Below are positions 1-8,307 of a stretch of DNA of 64,000 nucleotides, one piece after another; position 1 is the first letter of the stretch, and each line of letters opens with the position of its first letter. The translations under genes were made by a program, and so were the position numbers. Source of the DNA: VGBV01 sp963813725. GTDB lineage: Bacteria; Actinomycetota; Thermoleophilia; Solirubrobacterales; 70-9. The DNA lies in NCBI GenBank assembly GCA_963813725.1, contig CAWFAI010000006.1, positions 62,001 through 126,000 on the forward strand, read 5' to 3'. The notes below the pieces were generated by a model. The model had not been told where the DNA came from. It saw only the letters and a program-made list of their open reading frames with translations, and did no database searches.

Positions 1-887
1 GGCAGCAGCAGGCGGTAGGCGCCCGTGTCCTCGAAGGCGAGCTGCGCCAGGCCCTCGGCCTCGCCGACGTTGGCGGCGAGGCGCGCCTCCTGGCCGGCGC
101 GATAGAGGTCAACGGGATCGGCGGCCAGGCGGCTGCGGGAAACCGTCACCGCGAACCCGTTCAGCTCCTGCCCCAGCTCGGCGACCAGAGCCTGAGCGGC
201 CCTCGCCAGGCGCTCGTCCTCGGTGGCGGGGACGATCGCGACGATCTCGGCTCCCTCGCCGGGATGGTCCCCCTCGGCGGCGAGCGCGCCGTTGCTGACC
301 GCTCGCACGGCGCGCAACGCCAGAATCAACGCGCGCGAGCGCCAATCGCCGCTCTGCGCGGCCCGCGGGTGCGTCCGCGCGATCAGCACGCCGGCGCCGT
401 CCGAGAAGTCGGCACCCAGCTCGGCGGCCCGCGCGGCGATGTCGCCTCTGTCGGTGATCTCCCGGCCGAGCAGCGCGCGCACGAAGTCGCTCGCGGCCTC
501 CTCGCTGGCCCACTCCGGCGAGCGCGAGCGCTCGAGCTCCAAGCCGAGCAGGGTCGTGACCATGCCCAGCAGCGAGGCACCGGGCTCGGCCTCGCCGATC
601 GGGCGCCAGCGCAGCTCTCCCACCGCGGTATCGGCGACGCGAAGCTCGTGGGAGCGCACGGCCTCACCGCCCGAGAGCAGCTTGCTCTCCTCGTCGGGCG
701 AGGCGGCGGCGACGGCGAGCACGGCGCTCGAGCGGTCGATCAAGGCGACGCTCGCGTCGAGCACGGCCGAGGCCGCGCGGGCCACCGCGGGCAGCCCCGA
801 GCCGGCCTGGATCGCCTCGGTCAGGGCCCCGATCGTGGCCTCGTCGGCGCCCGCGGCGGCGGGCTTCCTCTGCTGCTTCGCGCTCAT
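1..887 (-). CDS. PucR/CdaR-type transcriptional regulator, N-terminal part (cut by left edge)
   Basis: The frame opens at an ATG at 887 and is uninterrupted to position 1, so about 295 residues are present and the C-terminus is missing. After a short basic leader, residues 20-75 read like a GAF-type sensory segment (LPAVARAASAVLDASVALID). A middle segment holds DRGDIAARAAELGADF, and the last part (LYRAGQEARLAANVG, then AYRLLL) matches the GGDEF-like region that precedes the C-terminal helix-turn-helix in PucR/CdaR-family activators. That DNA-binding domain would lie outside the window. The target genes cannot be inferred. A TAAGCT hexamer six bases before the ATG suggests its own leaderless promoter. 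The family call rests on motif order only. Confidence 0.72.
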   Translation of the reverse strand, partial: MSAKQQRKPAAAGADEATIGALTEAIQAGSGLPAVARAASAVLDASVALIDRSSAVLAVAAASPDEESKLLSGGEAVRSHELRVADTAVGELRWRPIGEAEPGASLLGMVTTLLGLELERSRSPEWASEEAASDFVRALLGREITDRGDIAARAAELGADFSDGAGVLIARTHPRAAQSGDWRSRALILALRAVRAVSNGALAAEGDHPGEGAEIVAIVPATEDERLARAAQALVAELGQELNGFAVTVSRSRLAADPVDLYRAGQEARLAANVGEAEGLAQLAFEDTGAYRLLL

Positions 888-893
888 CGCAAG

Positions 894-899
894 AGCTTA
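894..899 (-). promoter_or_regulatory. Leaderless -10 hexamer TAAGCT before the PucR-type gene
   Basis: TAAGCT on the minus strand, six bases (888-893) before the ATG. It fits the TANNNT-N6/7-start pattern seen throughout the window. No -35 box is obvious. Confidence 0.5.
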
Positions 900-908
900 G
901 AAGCCGGC

Positions 909-1172
909 CTAGAACCAGCCGCTGATGTCGTCCCAGTAGTAGAAGACGACCCCGCCGAGAATCAGTCCCGCGATCACGAGAGCGGCCAGCACGAAGAGCG
1001 ACAGAAAGCCGGCCGCGAGCTTCTCCCAGCGGCGGCCGTAGGAGCCCAGCGCGGGCACCAGGATCAGGCCGATGAATGCGGCCAGCGAGACCAGGCCCGC
1101 CGCTCCGAAGAGGTAGTACTCAGTCCCCAACGCGAGCAGGGGCGCGCCGATTGCGCTCAGCAGTTCGCTCAT
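909..1172 (-). CDS. Small two-helix membrane protein
   Basis: An 87-residue hydrophobic protein with two predicted membrane helices, about residues 22-42 and 54-80, and a short polar loop (GSYGRRWEK) between them. It ends in an aromatic tail. Its ATG lies inside the 3' end of the upstream DedA-PAP2 gene, overlapping it by 53 bases, so it is probably the last cistron of the rsmA-ispE-DedA/PAP2 operon. The long overlap makes the exact start uncertain; a TTG near residue 14 would shorten it. No family was recognised and no function is proposed. Confidence 0.6.
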   Translation of the reverse strand: MSELLSAIGAPLLALGTEYYLFGAAGLVSLAAFIGLILVPALGSYGRRWEKLAAGFLSLFVLAALVIAGLILGGVVFYYWDDISGWF

Positions 1173-2640
1173 CAGGGCGGGGATTGTCGCGGAAATGCGT
1201 CGCGACCAGCGCGATGACGGCAGCCAGGGCGAAGGCCGAGAAACCCAGGGCCCACCCCGAGATGACGTCGCTCAGCCAGTGCACGCGCAGATACACGCGC
1301 GTGAGGCCGATCGCGGCCGTGACCGCCAGCCCCACCGCGATCAGCAGGCTGCGCCCCGCGATCCCCGGCCTCGTGCGAAAGGCGACGGTCACGGCCAGCC
1401 AGGTGTAGACCGTCGCGTAGGCGGCGTGCTTGCTGGGGAACGCCGAGCCGTCCACCTCGACCAGGCCGCCCGGGGGCCGCGGCCGGTCCGTCCAACCCTT
1501 GATCGCGCTCGTGAACACGATGATCGTGACCATTCCGGCCACCAGGACGGCGAGCTCGGTGTAGCGCCGCCGCGCCGCGAGCACCGCGGCCGCCGCCAGC
1601 GCCAGCGGGCCGACCACCCACAGCGAGCCGAAGAAGGTGACGCCCTCGGCGAGGTCGTCGAGCCAGCCGGCGCGGATGTCGTCGGCGAGGTCGAGCGCTG
1701 CGGAGTCGGCGCCGGTCGGCGCGGGATCGCCGGCGACGGTGGACCAGTAGGCGATCAGCACGAAGAGGCCGACTGAGAGCACGGCCATCAGCGTCGTCAA
1801 CTCCAGGCCCAATCCGCCCGGCGTCAGCCGCTGCCACAGAAAGCGCGCCTGGGGCCGCAGCCGCCGCGCCAGGGCCAGCACCGGTAGCAGCGCGCGGCGC
1901 CGCTCCATCTCCGCCACGACCTTGCGGCGGTTGGCCCGGACGCGCAGGTAGCGGATCAGCACGACCACCCCGACCACCAGGCCGACGAACACCCCGAACC
2001 AGATCAGGCCGCGGCTGACGATCGCGGCGACCTCGTCCAGGCTCTGCGAGGCGAAGTAGCCGATCAGGATGAAGGTTGCGGCCCAGAGGCCCGTCCCCAG
2101 CACGCTGTAGGGCCAGAAGGCGCGGTAGCGCATGTTCGAGGTGCCGGCGATGAACGGCGCCAGGGCGCGCACGAGGCCGATGAATCGGCCGACCAGGATC
2201 GTCTTGCCGCCGTGGCGGGCGAAGTAGTCCTCGACCTGTTTCAGGCGCTCCTCGGTGATCCGCACGCGCTCGCCGTGCCGAACGAGGAATTCGCGGCCCA
2301 GGCGGTGGCCCAGCAGGAAGCTGACCGAGTCGCCCAGGAACGCCGCCAGCCAGGTGATGGCGAGTATCAGCGGCAGCGAGATGTCGCCTTGGCCCGCGAC
2401 CGCGCCTCCCAGCAGCACGGTGAACTCGCCCGGCGCCACCAGGCCGACGAAGGCGCCCGTCTCCAGGAAGGCGAGCAGCGCGACCAGCAGGTAGGTCCAT
2501 GCCCCGAGCCCCTCGGAGAGGTCCTTGATGATCTCCTCGAGGTCGAACTCGGGCAACTGGTCGCGGAAGACGAAGAAGGCGACCACCAGCGCCGCGACGA
2601 CGATCCGGAAGACCCACCGGCGGCTGAGCGGCAGCCTCAC
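1120..2640 (-). CDS. DedA-family membrane protein fused to a PAP2 phosphatase domain
   Basis: A 506-residue polytopic membrane protein. Residues about 30-220 are a DedA/SNARE-associated domain (AFLETGAFVGLVAPGE, then FLGHRLGREF and GRFIGLVRALAPFIAG), a family linked to lipid scrambling or membrane homeostasis. Residues about 270-490 are a PAP2 lipid-phosphatase domain with its three signatures: KGWTDRPRP near 381, PSKH near 402-405 (a variant of PSGH) and TRVYLRVHWLSD near 447-458, including the catalytic His. It probably removes phosphate from a polyprenyl or phosphatidyl phosphate and may move the lipid across the membrane. It starts with a GTG that overlaps the ispE stop by four bases (GTGA), indicating translational coupling. 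Confidence 0.88.
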   Translation of the reverse strand: MRLPLSRRWVFRIVVAALVVAFFVFRDQLPEFDLEEIIKDLSEGLGAWTYLLVALLAFLETGAFVGLVAPGEFTVLLGGAVAGQGDISLPLILAITWLAAFLGDSVSFLLGHRLGREFLVRHGERVRITEERLKQVEDYFARHGGKTILVGRFIGLVRALAPFIAGTSNMRYRAFWPYSVLGTGLWAATFILIGYFASQSLDEVAAIVSRGLIWFGVFVGLVVGVVVLIRYLRVRANRRKVVAEMERRRALLPVLALARRLRPQARFLWQRLTPGGLGLELTTLMAVLSVGLFVLIAYWSTVAGDPAPTGADSAALDLADDIRAGWLDDLAEGVTFFGSLWVVGPLALAAAAVLAARRRYTELAVLVAGMVTIIVFTSAIKGWTDRPRPPGGLVEVDGSAFPSKHAAYATVYTWLAVTVAFRTRPGIAGRSLLIAVGLAVTAAIGLTRVYLRVHWLSDVISGWALGFSAFALAAVIALVATHFRDNPRPDERTAERNRRAPARVGD

Positions 2641-3509
2641 CCCTCCCCCTCCTCGGGCCCGACGCCCGTCCGGGGGTCCAGCGGACCCGTCGCAAGCGCG
2701 CTCGGGTAATCCCCCGCCAGCGTCGCGGCCACCTCGGCCGCCTCGGCGCCGGTCGGGAACAGCCCGAACGCGGTCGGCCCCGAACCCGTGACCATCACGT
2801 GTGAGGCACCCGCGCCCGAGAGCGCGGCGAGTGCCGCCTCGATCTCGGGGCGCAGCGAGACCGCGGCCGCCTGCAGGTCGTTCAGCAGGTGCTCGGGATA
2901 TGAGAGCGGCGAGGCACCCTCGATCACGGCGTCGCGCAGCTTGCGGCGGATCGACTCCAGCTCTGCCTCGCCGCGGTTCTGGTTCAGGTTGTCTGCCTCG
3001 GCGTAGACGTCTGCCGTGGTCAGGCCCATCGTCTGCGGGATCAGCACGACGCCGTGCCGGGCTGGCGCAGGGATCGGCTCCACCACCTCGCCGGCGCCGG
3101 TGACGACACAGGGTCGCGGGGCAAGCTGCGAGGGAACGTCTGCGCCCACCGACGCGGCCACCGCGCGCAGGCCGTCCAGCTCGCCCCGGGCGAGGCGCAG
3201 CACTGCCGCCGCGTCGGCGCTGCCGCCTCCCAGGCCTGCCGCGACCGGTATCCGCTTCTGGATCTCGACTCGCAGGGGCGGTGAGCTCCAGCCCCGCTCC
3301 CGCATCGCGGCGAGCGCCTTCTCGACCAGGTTGGGGCCGCCGACCTCGGCGCAGATCACCTCGTCCTCGCCCGACGCCTCGGTGACGCGCAGCTCGTCCG
3401 CGAGCTCGAGCGGCTCAAAGATCGAGGCGATCTCGTGCAGGCCGTCCTCGCGCGTCGGGCCCACGTACAGACAGAGGTTGAGCTTGGCGGGAGCCCGCAG
3501 GAGGATCAC
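2637..3509 (-). CDS. ispE: 4-diphosphocytidyl-2-C-methyl-D-erythritol kinase (IspE)
   Basis: GHMP-family kinase of the MEP isoprenoid pathway; it phosphorylates CDP-methylerythritol at the 2-hydroxyl. The N-terminal APAKLNLCLYVG motif and the glycine-rich ATP loop PVAAGLGGGSADAAA (about residue 95) are clear, as is the C-terminal GSGPTAFGLF motif. I place the start at the GTG at 3509, which overlaps the rsmA stop as GTGA; a GTG at 3524 would add five residues. It sits between rsmA and the DedA-PAP2 gene in an overlapping operon, a common actinobacterial arrangement (tatD, rsmA, ispE). The final ~10 residues are acidic and glycine-rich. Confidence 0.92.
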   Translation of the reverse strand: MILLRAPAKLNLCLYVGPTREDGLHEIASIFEPLELADELRVTEASGEDEVICAEVGGPNLVEKALAAMRERGWSSPPLRVEIQKRIPVAAGLGGGSADAAAVLRLARGELDGLRAVAASVGADVPSQLAPRPCVVTGAGEVVEPIPAPARHGVVLIPQTMGLTTADVYAEADNLNQNRGEAELESIRRKLRDAVIEGASPLSYPEHLLNDLQAAAVSLRPEIEAALAALSGAGASHVMVTGSGPTAFGLFPTGAEAAEVAATLAGDYPSALATGPLDPRTGVGPEEGEG

Positions 3510-4285
3510 CGCATCAGCTCCCACAGGGCCTGGAACTCATCGGGCGCCAGGGCCTCGGCGCGGGCGTCCGGCGGCTTTCCGATCCGCTGCAGCGCCGCCC
3601 TGGCCGCTTCGAGCCGGCCCGGCTCGCCCAGCTCCAGCGAGCGCGCCAGCGACTTGCGGCGATGGGCGAAGGCGGCCCGCACGAGGTCCCTCAGCTCGGG
3701 CGGAGCGCCGGGCGCCAGCCGGCGCAGACGGAGCAGCGCCGACCCCACGCGAGGGCGAGGAGTGAACACCGCCGGATCGACGGTGCGCTCCAACGTCACC
3801 TCGCAGGCGAGCTGGGCCATCACGCTCGGCGAGCCGTACTCGCGCGTGCCGGGCGCGGCGCGCAGCCGCTCGGCGATCTCGCGCTGCACCAGCACCAGCC
3901 AGCCGGATATCGAGGGCAGGTCCTCGATCGTCCGCAGCAGCACGGGGGTCGCCACCGAGTAGGGCAGGTTGGCGACCATGCGGGTCGGCGCCGGTGCGAG
4001 CGCCGTCAGCTCCTCGCGCATGGCGTCCCCCCAGACGAGGTTCACGTTCCCGTGCTGCTCGGCGAGCGGCTCGAGCTCGCCGCGCAGCCGCTCGTCCAGC
4101 TCGATCACGTGCACGCACGCGGCCCGGGGCGCGAGTCGCTCGGTCAGCGCGCCGCCGCCGCCGCCCACCTCCAAGACCACGTCCGAGGGCTCCAGGTGCG
4201 CCTCGCGCACGATCGCGTCGAGCAGGTTGGGGTCAGCCAGGAAGTTCTGTCCCAGGCGCCGCTGTCTGGCGCTCGCTCGCGGCAC
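3506..4285 (-). CDS. rsmA: 16S rRNA dimethyladenosine transferase (RsmA/KsgA)
   Basis: SAM-dependent enzyme that dimethylates two adjacent adenosines in the 3' hairpin of 16S rRNA during small-subunit maturation. It has the family entry motif LGQNFLADPNLLD (residues 11-23), the SAM loop VLEVGGGGGALTERL and the catalytic motif NLPYSVATPVL. Length (259 aa) is normal. It starts with GTG at 4285, and TAGACT seven bases upstream suggests a leaderless transcript beginning at this gene. TatD lies just upstream on the same strand and ispE overlaps downstream. Confidence 0.93.
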   Translation of the reverse strand: MPRASARQRRLGQNFLADPNLLDAIVREAHLEPSDVVLEVGGGGGALTERLAPRAACVHVIELDERLRGELEPLAEQHGNVNLVWGDAMREELTALAPAPTRMVANLPYSVATPVLLRTIEDLPSISGWLVLVQREIAERLRAAPGTREYGSPSVMAQLACEVTLERTVDPAVFTPRPRVGSALLRLRRLAPGAPPELRDLVRAAFAHRRKSLARSLELGEPGRLEAARAALQRIGKPPDARAEALAPDEFQALWELMR

Positions 4286-4292
4286 GCGCGGG

Positions 4293-4298
4293 AGTCTA
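4293..4298 (-). promoter_or_regulatory. Leaderless -10 hexamer TAGACT before rsmA
   Basis: TAGACT, seven bases before the GTG of rsmA, in the short gap after the tatD stop. It would let the rsmA-ispE operon be transcribed independently of tatD. Confidence 0.5.
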
Positions 4299-4311
4299 AG
4301 GTCGCTCTGGG

Positions 4312-5082
4312 CTACCAGCCGAAGACCCTCGCCGAGTTCGCCTCGACCAGGCGCTCCAGGTCCTCGTAAGACGTGCCGCGCACCTCGGCCAGGCGCTCGG
4401 CGGTGGCGACCACGTTGGCCGGCTGGTTCGGTCTGCCACGAACTGGCTGGGGCGAGAGGTAGGGGGCGTCGGTCTCGACCAACAGCAGCCGCTCGGGCAC
4501 CAGCGCCGCCGCCTCGCGCAGCAGCTCAGCCTTCGGATACGTGAGGTTGCCCGCGAACGAGCAGTACCAGCCGCGCTCGGCCGCGGGCTCGACCCAGCGC
4601 GGGTGGGCCGAGAAGCAGTGCAGGATCACCTCGACCCCGTCGGCGCGGGCGTCGAGGGTCTCGAAGCACTCCGAAACCGCGTCCTCGGCGCCGTCCTGGT
4701 CGCGAATGTGCATCACCAGCGGCTTGTCGACCTCGCGCGCAACCTCGATCTGTCCCGCGAACGCCCGGCGCTGCTCGTCGAGCGGCGCGCCCTCGCGGTA
4801 GAGGTCGAGCCCGGTCTCGCCGATCGCCACGACCTCATCGGAAGCCGCCAGCCGCTCCAGCTCGGCGGCGTCGGACTCGTAGAAGCCGGCCGCGGAGTTC
4901 GGATGGCGCCCGACCGAGGCGAATACCTCGTCGTGTGAGACCGCCAGCTCGATAGCGCCTGGATTGGAGTCCTCCCCAAGCCCGACCGTGAGCACGCGAT
5001 CCACCCCGGCCTCGCGCGCGGTGGCGATGACCTCAGAGGCCGGGAGCTCGCAGAGCCCGATGTGCGCGTGCGAATCGATCAT
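4312..5082 (-). CDS. tatD: TatD-family metal-dependent hydrolase (DNase-like)
   Basis: A 256-residue TIM-barrel amidohydrolase of the TatD family, whose members are Mg2+-dependent 3'-5' nucleases active on DNA. Metal-site motifs are visible: DSHAHIG at residues 3-9, GETGLD near 163-168 of the plus-strand equivalent order (AIGETGLDLY), the histidines in VMHIRDQD and ILHCFSAH, and the final ETDAPYLSPQ. It opens a run of same-strand genes (tatD, rsmA, ispE) and has its own TAGACT-N7-ATG promoter-start arrangement. The general family is certain; the physiological substrate is not. Confidence 0.9.
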   Translation of the reverse strand: MIDSHAHIGLCELPASEVIATAREAGVDRVLTVGLGEDSNPGAIELAVSHDEVFASVGRHPNSAAGFYESDAAELERLAASDEVVAIGETGLDLYREGAPLDEQRRAFAGQIEVAREVDKPLVMHIRDQDGAEDAVSECFETLDARADGVEVILHCFSAHPRWVEPAAERGWYCSFAGNLTYPKAELLREAAALVPERLLLVETDAPYLSPQPVRGRPNQPANVVATAERLAEVRGTSYEDLERLVEANSARVFGW

Positions 5083-5089
5083 CGCCGCG

Positions 5090-5095
5090 AGTCTA
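5090..5095 (-). promoter_or_regulatory. Leaderless -10 hexamer TAGACT before tatD
   Basis: TAGACT, seven bases before the ATG of tatD. Same hexamer and spacing as upstream of rsmA. Confidence 0.5.
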
Positions 5096-5108
5096 GGAGC
5101 GGAGCGCG

Positions 5109-5549
5109 CTACTTCTTCTTGAAGCGGAAGGTGCGCCTGTCCGTGTCGCTCTCGCCCGTGGCCGTGTTCGTGGCCCTTACCTCACTCACCAACTTCGAGG
5201 CGCCAATGTGGTCCGTGATCGCCTCGCGCAGCGACTTGTTCAGCGTCAGCGAGTGCGCGATCGGAACCCCGGCCTGGAACTGGGCGGTGTCGACGAGCGG
5301 AGGCACGTCGGGGCCCTTGAGCTTGATCGTCGAGCTAACCGTGACCTGGCAATCAGCGGAGCAGACGAACTGGTAGCGGACCTTTTTCGCGACTTTGCGC
5401 TTGCCCTCGGTCAGGTAGCTGACCAGGTCCTCGTTGGCGCTGACCGGAGCGGCCGTCGCCAGCAGGCCAGCGGACAGGGCCGCCACGATCGCAGCCGTCG
5501 CGCGTCGGTTCAAGGCCGCTCTCGGTCTTCTGGGCGTTCTTACGATCAT
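5109..5549 (-). CDS. Secreted hypothetical protein
   Basis: A 146-residue protein with an arginine-rich start, a hydrophobic stretch at about 18-36 (ATAAIVAALSAGLLATAAPV) and a likely signal-peptidase site after VSA. The mature part is small, probably beta-rich, with two nearby cysteines (CSADC) that could form a disulfide, and ends in a lysine-rich tail. Its layout resembles other short secreted proteins of this genome with KKK ends. It lies 17 bases downstream of metG on the same strand. No function is proposed. Confidence 0.7.
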   Translation of the reverse strand: MIVRTPRRPRAALNRRATAAIVAALSAGLLATAAPVSANEDLVSYLTEGKRKVAKKVRYQFVCSADCQVTVSSTIKLKGPDVPPLVDTAQFQAGVPIAHSLTLNKSLREAITDHIGASKLVSEVRATNTATGESDTDRRTFRFKKK

Positions 5550-5566
5550 CCTCTCTCAGAGTAAAC

Positions 5567-7084
5567 CTACTTCGCAGGCTCAAGTTTCGGAAAAAGCGGG
5601 GCCAGCTCGCCCAGCTTCTGGCCGCCGCCGCGGGAGCCGAACTCGGCCAGCTCGCGGCCCGGCTCGGCGAGGGCATCCAGCAGCTTGCCCGTCGTCTCGG
5701 GCATGTAGGCGTGCAGCAGCAGCGTCGTCACCCGCAGCCCCTCGGCGAGCCCGTAGAGGACCGCGTCGAGCCGCGCGGCCTCGGCCTCCTCCTTGGCGAG
5801 CTTCCAGGGCGCGGTCTCCTCGACGTACTGGTTGAGGCGACGGACCAGCTTCCAGGCCTCCTCCAGCGCCTGGGTCAGCTCGGAGGCGTCGAGCAGCTCG
5901 CTCACCCTTCCGACCACGCCCTCGAAGGCGCCCGCCAGCTCAGACTCGGCCTGCGCCTCGGGGACCGCGCCGTCCCGGTAGCGGCCGATCATCGAGAGGG
6001 TGCGGTTTGCCAGGTTGCCGTACTGGTCGGCGAGCTCGGTCTCGTAGCGCGACTCGAAGCCCGCGGGCGAGATCTGGCCGTCCTGCCCGAAGGAGACCTC
6101 GCGGAAGCAATAGAAGCGCAGCGCGTCGGCGCCGAACTTGTCGATCGCCTCGTAGGGGTCGAGCACGTTGCCGAGCGACTTCGACATCTTGTGTCCCTCC
6201 ATCAGCAGGAAGCCGTGGATGTACATCCCCTTCGGCACCTCGATCCCCGCGGCCATCAGGAACGCCGGCCAGTAGACGGCGTGGAACTTGAGGATGTCCT
6301 TGGCGAGGATGTGGAAGGCGGGCCAATAACGCTCGGTCAGGTCCTCGCCACGACCATCCTCACCGCCATCGGCGTAGCTGAGCGCCGTGTAGTAGTTGAG
6401 CAGGGCGTCGAACCAGACGTAGATCACCTGGTCCGTGTCCCAGGGGACGGGCACCCCCCACTTCAGACGCCGGCGCGAGAGCGATACGTCCTGGAGGCCC
6501 TGGCGAATGAAGGCGAGCGCCTCGTTGCGACGGAAGTCGGGCTCGACGAAACTCGGCCTCTCCTCGTACAGCTTCTCGAGCGGCTCCTGAAAGGCCGAGA
6601 GGGCGAAGAACCAGTTCTTCTCCTCCTCTCGGGTGAGCTCGATCTTGTGGATCGGGCAGCGGTTGCCGTCCTCGATCTCCGACTCGGTCTTGAAGTCGGC
6701 GCAGCGCGGGCAGTACCAGCCCTCGTAGGTGCCCTCGTAGACGTGGCCGTTGTCGTAGACCCGCTGCACGACCTCCTGGACCTTCGCCATATGTCCCTGA
6801 TCGGTTGTCCTTATGAAGAAATCGTTCGACGCGTTCACCTTCCGGGCCAGCTCCTTGAAGCGCGGCGCGTAGCGATCTCCCAGCTCGCGCGGGTCAACTC
6901 CCTCGCGTTCGGCCTCCTCGGTCACGGGCTCTCCGTGCTCGTCGGTCCCAGTCAAGAAGAAGACGTCCTCTCCGCGCTGGCGGTGGTGCCGCGCGAGGAT
7001 GTCGGCCGCGATAGTCGAGTAGGCGTGCCCCAGGTGGGGCTCGCCGTTGACGTAGTAGATGGGCGTGGTGACGTAGTAGGTCAC
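5567..7084 (-). CDS. metG: Methionyl-tRNA synthetase
   Basis: Class I aminoacyl-tRNA synthetase charging tRNA-Met. The HIGH motif appears as HLGH at residues 17-20, the KMSKS motif as MSKSLGN near residue 300, and a zinc knuckle as YCPRC...NRCPIHK around 125-150. The anticodon-binding alpha-helical domain follows; at 505 residues it lacks the C-terminal EMAPII-like dimerisation domain found in longer forms. It starts with GTG at 7084, six bases after TATTCT, so the message is probably leaderless. Confidence 0.95.
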   Translation of the reverse strand: MTYYVTTPIYYVNGEPHLGHAYSTIAADILARHHRQRGEDVFFLTGTDEHGEPVTEEAEREGVDPRELGDRYAPRFKELARKVNASNDFFIRTTDQGHMAKVQEVVQRVYDNGHVYEGTYEGWYCPRCADFKTESEIEDGNRCPIHKIELTREEEKNWFFALSAFQEPLEKLYEERPSFVEPDFRRNEALAFIRQGLQDVSLSRRRLKWGVPVPWDTDQVIYVWFDALLNYYTALSYADGGEDGRGEDLTERYWPAFHILAKDILKFHAVYWPAFLMAAGIEVPKGMYIHGFLLMEGHKMSKSLGNVLDPYEAIDKFGADALRFYCFREVSFGQDGQISPAGFESRYETELADQYGNLANRTLSMIGRYRDGAVPEAQAESELAGAFEGVVGRVSELLDASELTQALEEAWKLVRRLNQYVEETAPWKLAKEEAEAARLDAVLYGLAEGLRVTTLLLHAYMPETTGKLLDALAEPGRELAEFGSRGGGQKLGELAPLFPKLEPAK

Positions 7085-7090
7085 CGAGCG

Positions 7091-7096
7091 AGAATA
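7091..7096 (-). promoter_or_regulatory. Leaderless -10 hexamer TATTCT before metG
   Basis: TATTCT lies exactly six bases before the GTG of metG. Confidence 0.5.
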
Positions 7097-7106
7097 CGGA
7101 TGCCGC

Positions 7107-7373
7107 CTAGAGCAGCTTCTCCTGGCCCTTCGCGGAGCGGCGCTTTCGGGGGATGCCGGCCGCCTCGGTCAGTGCCTGCTCGATCTCGGCGATGATCGCC
7201 CGCTCGGAGCGGGAGGCGACGATCGGCTCATCCATGCCGTCGACGTGGACGTAGGTGCGCCGGCCGTCGCCGCGATCCTTGGGATCCATCGGGACCAGTG
7301 CGTAGATGCGGTCCGCCCGGGCGAACTTGCCGTATCCGAGCGAGACCAGGCGTGGGTCGCGCTTCGCTGCCAT
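7107..7373 (-). CDS. Small protein resembling RemA/DUF370
   Basis: An 88-residue protein. Its N-terminal half (LVSLGYGKFARADRIYALV) resembles the opening of RemA/DUF370 proteins (IGFGN-x-V-x-A-x-R-I-x-x-I-V), and GRRTYVHVDG followed by a short helix fits the rest of that fold. RemA is a DNA-binding regulator of extracellular matrix genes in Bacillus. The C-terminal tail is basic (RKRRSAKGQEK). It lies between rsmI and metG on the same strand. The match is by eye and partial, so this is a suggestion of fold rather than of role. Confidence 0.5.
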   Translation of the reverse strand: MAAKRDPRLVSLGYGKFARADRIYALVPMDPKDRGDGRRTYVHVDGMDEPIVASRSERAIIAEIEQALTEAAGIPRKRRSAKGQEKLL

Positions 7374-7384
7374 TCGCCCGTAAG

Positions 7385-8206
7385 TTAGCGACGCGGGTCG
7401 CGGCCGGTCAGGCCCTTGTAGAGGTCGTTGGCGGGCACCCCCGTCAGCGCCGAGACCACGCTCGCGGCCGCCCGGGGCCGGGCACCGGCGCGGACCAGGC
7501 CCCGCAGGGCGTCCACGGCGAAGCCGATGTCCCTGCCCCCGGTCTCGCTGGCCGGCCCGATCACGACCGTGATCTCGCCACGCGCCTCGTCGCGAAAGCG
7601 CCGCGAGAGCTCCCCCAGAGTGCCGCGGGCGATTTCCTCGTGCAGCTTGGTCAGCTCGCGGCAGACCGCCGCCGGACGCTCGGGCGCCAGGGTCGCCAGC
7701 GCGGACAGCGACTCCGGCAGGCGCCGCGGCGACTCGAAGGCGATGATCGTCTCGGGCGACTGCAGCACCCGCTCCAGCTCGCCGGCGCGACGCGGGAGGA
7801 AGCCGAGGAAGCGCCAGCGATGCGACGGCAGCCCCGAGGCAACGAGGGCGGTGGTCACCGCCGAGGGGCCCGGCAGCACCTCGATCTCCAGGTCGCGGTC
7901 GATGCAGGCCCGCAGCAGCCGGTAGCCCGGGTCAGAGATGCCCGGCATGCCCGCGTCGGAGACGAGGACCACCGAATCACCGCGCTCGATCACCTGGGCC
8001 AGCTCGCGGGCGCGCTCGGCCTCGTTCTGCTCGTGGTAGGAGACCAGCCGCGGCGCCTCCAGCTCCAGCAGCTCGAACAGGCGGCCGGTCCGCCGCGTGT
8101 CCTCGCAGGCGATCAGGTCGGCGTTGGCGAGGACGTCCCGCGCTCGCGCGGTGAGGTCGCCGAGGTTGCCGATCGGCGTCGGGCAGACGGTGAGTTTGCC
8201 GGGCAT
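7385..8206 (-). CDS. rsmI: 16S rRNA (cytidine-1402-2'-O)-methyltransferase (RsmI)
   Basis: Tetrapyrrole-methylase-fold enzyme that 2'-O-methylates C1402 of 16S rRNA in the decoding centre. Characteristic blocks are all present: TPIGNLGDLTARA at residues 10-22, CEDTRRTGRLF, SDAGMPGISDPGY, LPGPSAVTTALVASG and FESPRRLPESL. At 273 residues it is of standard length. An upstream TAGGCT seven bases from the ATG marks a probable leaderless start. It is transcribed toward the RemA-like gene and metG. Confidence 0.95.
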   Translation of the reverse strand: MPGKLTVCPTPIGNLGDLTARARDVLANADLIACEDTRRTGRLFELLELEAPRLVSYHEQNEAERARELAQVIERGDSVVLVSDAGMPGISDPGYRLLRACIDRDLEIEVLPGPSAVTTALVASGLPSHRWRFLGFLPRRAGELERVLQSPETIIAFESPRRLPESLSALATLAPERPAAVCRELTKLHEEIARGTLGELSRRFRDEARGEITVVIGPASETGGRDIGFAVDALRGLVRAGARPRAAASVVSALTGVPANDLYKGLTGRDPRR

Positions 8207-8213
8207 CGGCCCG

Positions 8214-8219
8214 AGCCTA
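8214..8219 (-). promoter_or_regulatory. Leaderless -10 hexamer TAGGCT before rsmI
   Basis: TAGGCT, seven bases before the rsmI ATG, in the 100-base gap after the ROK kinase gene. Confidence 0.5.
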
Positions 8220-8307
8220 GATCAGAGCCTGGGGCGGGCGCGGGCGAGCCGGTTCGATCCGCCCGCCGGCTGACCCGTTCGGGGAACCGGCCTCGGCCGC
8301 CCTCGGC

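Noticed and set aside
8249..8290. Inverted repeat CCGGTTC...GAACCGG between the ROK kinase and rsmI
   Set aside because: Only 7 bp with a 28-base loop in GC-rich DNA; too weak for a terminator call.
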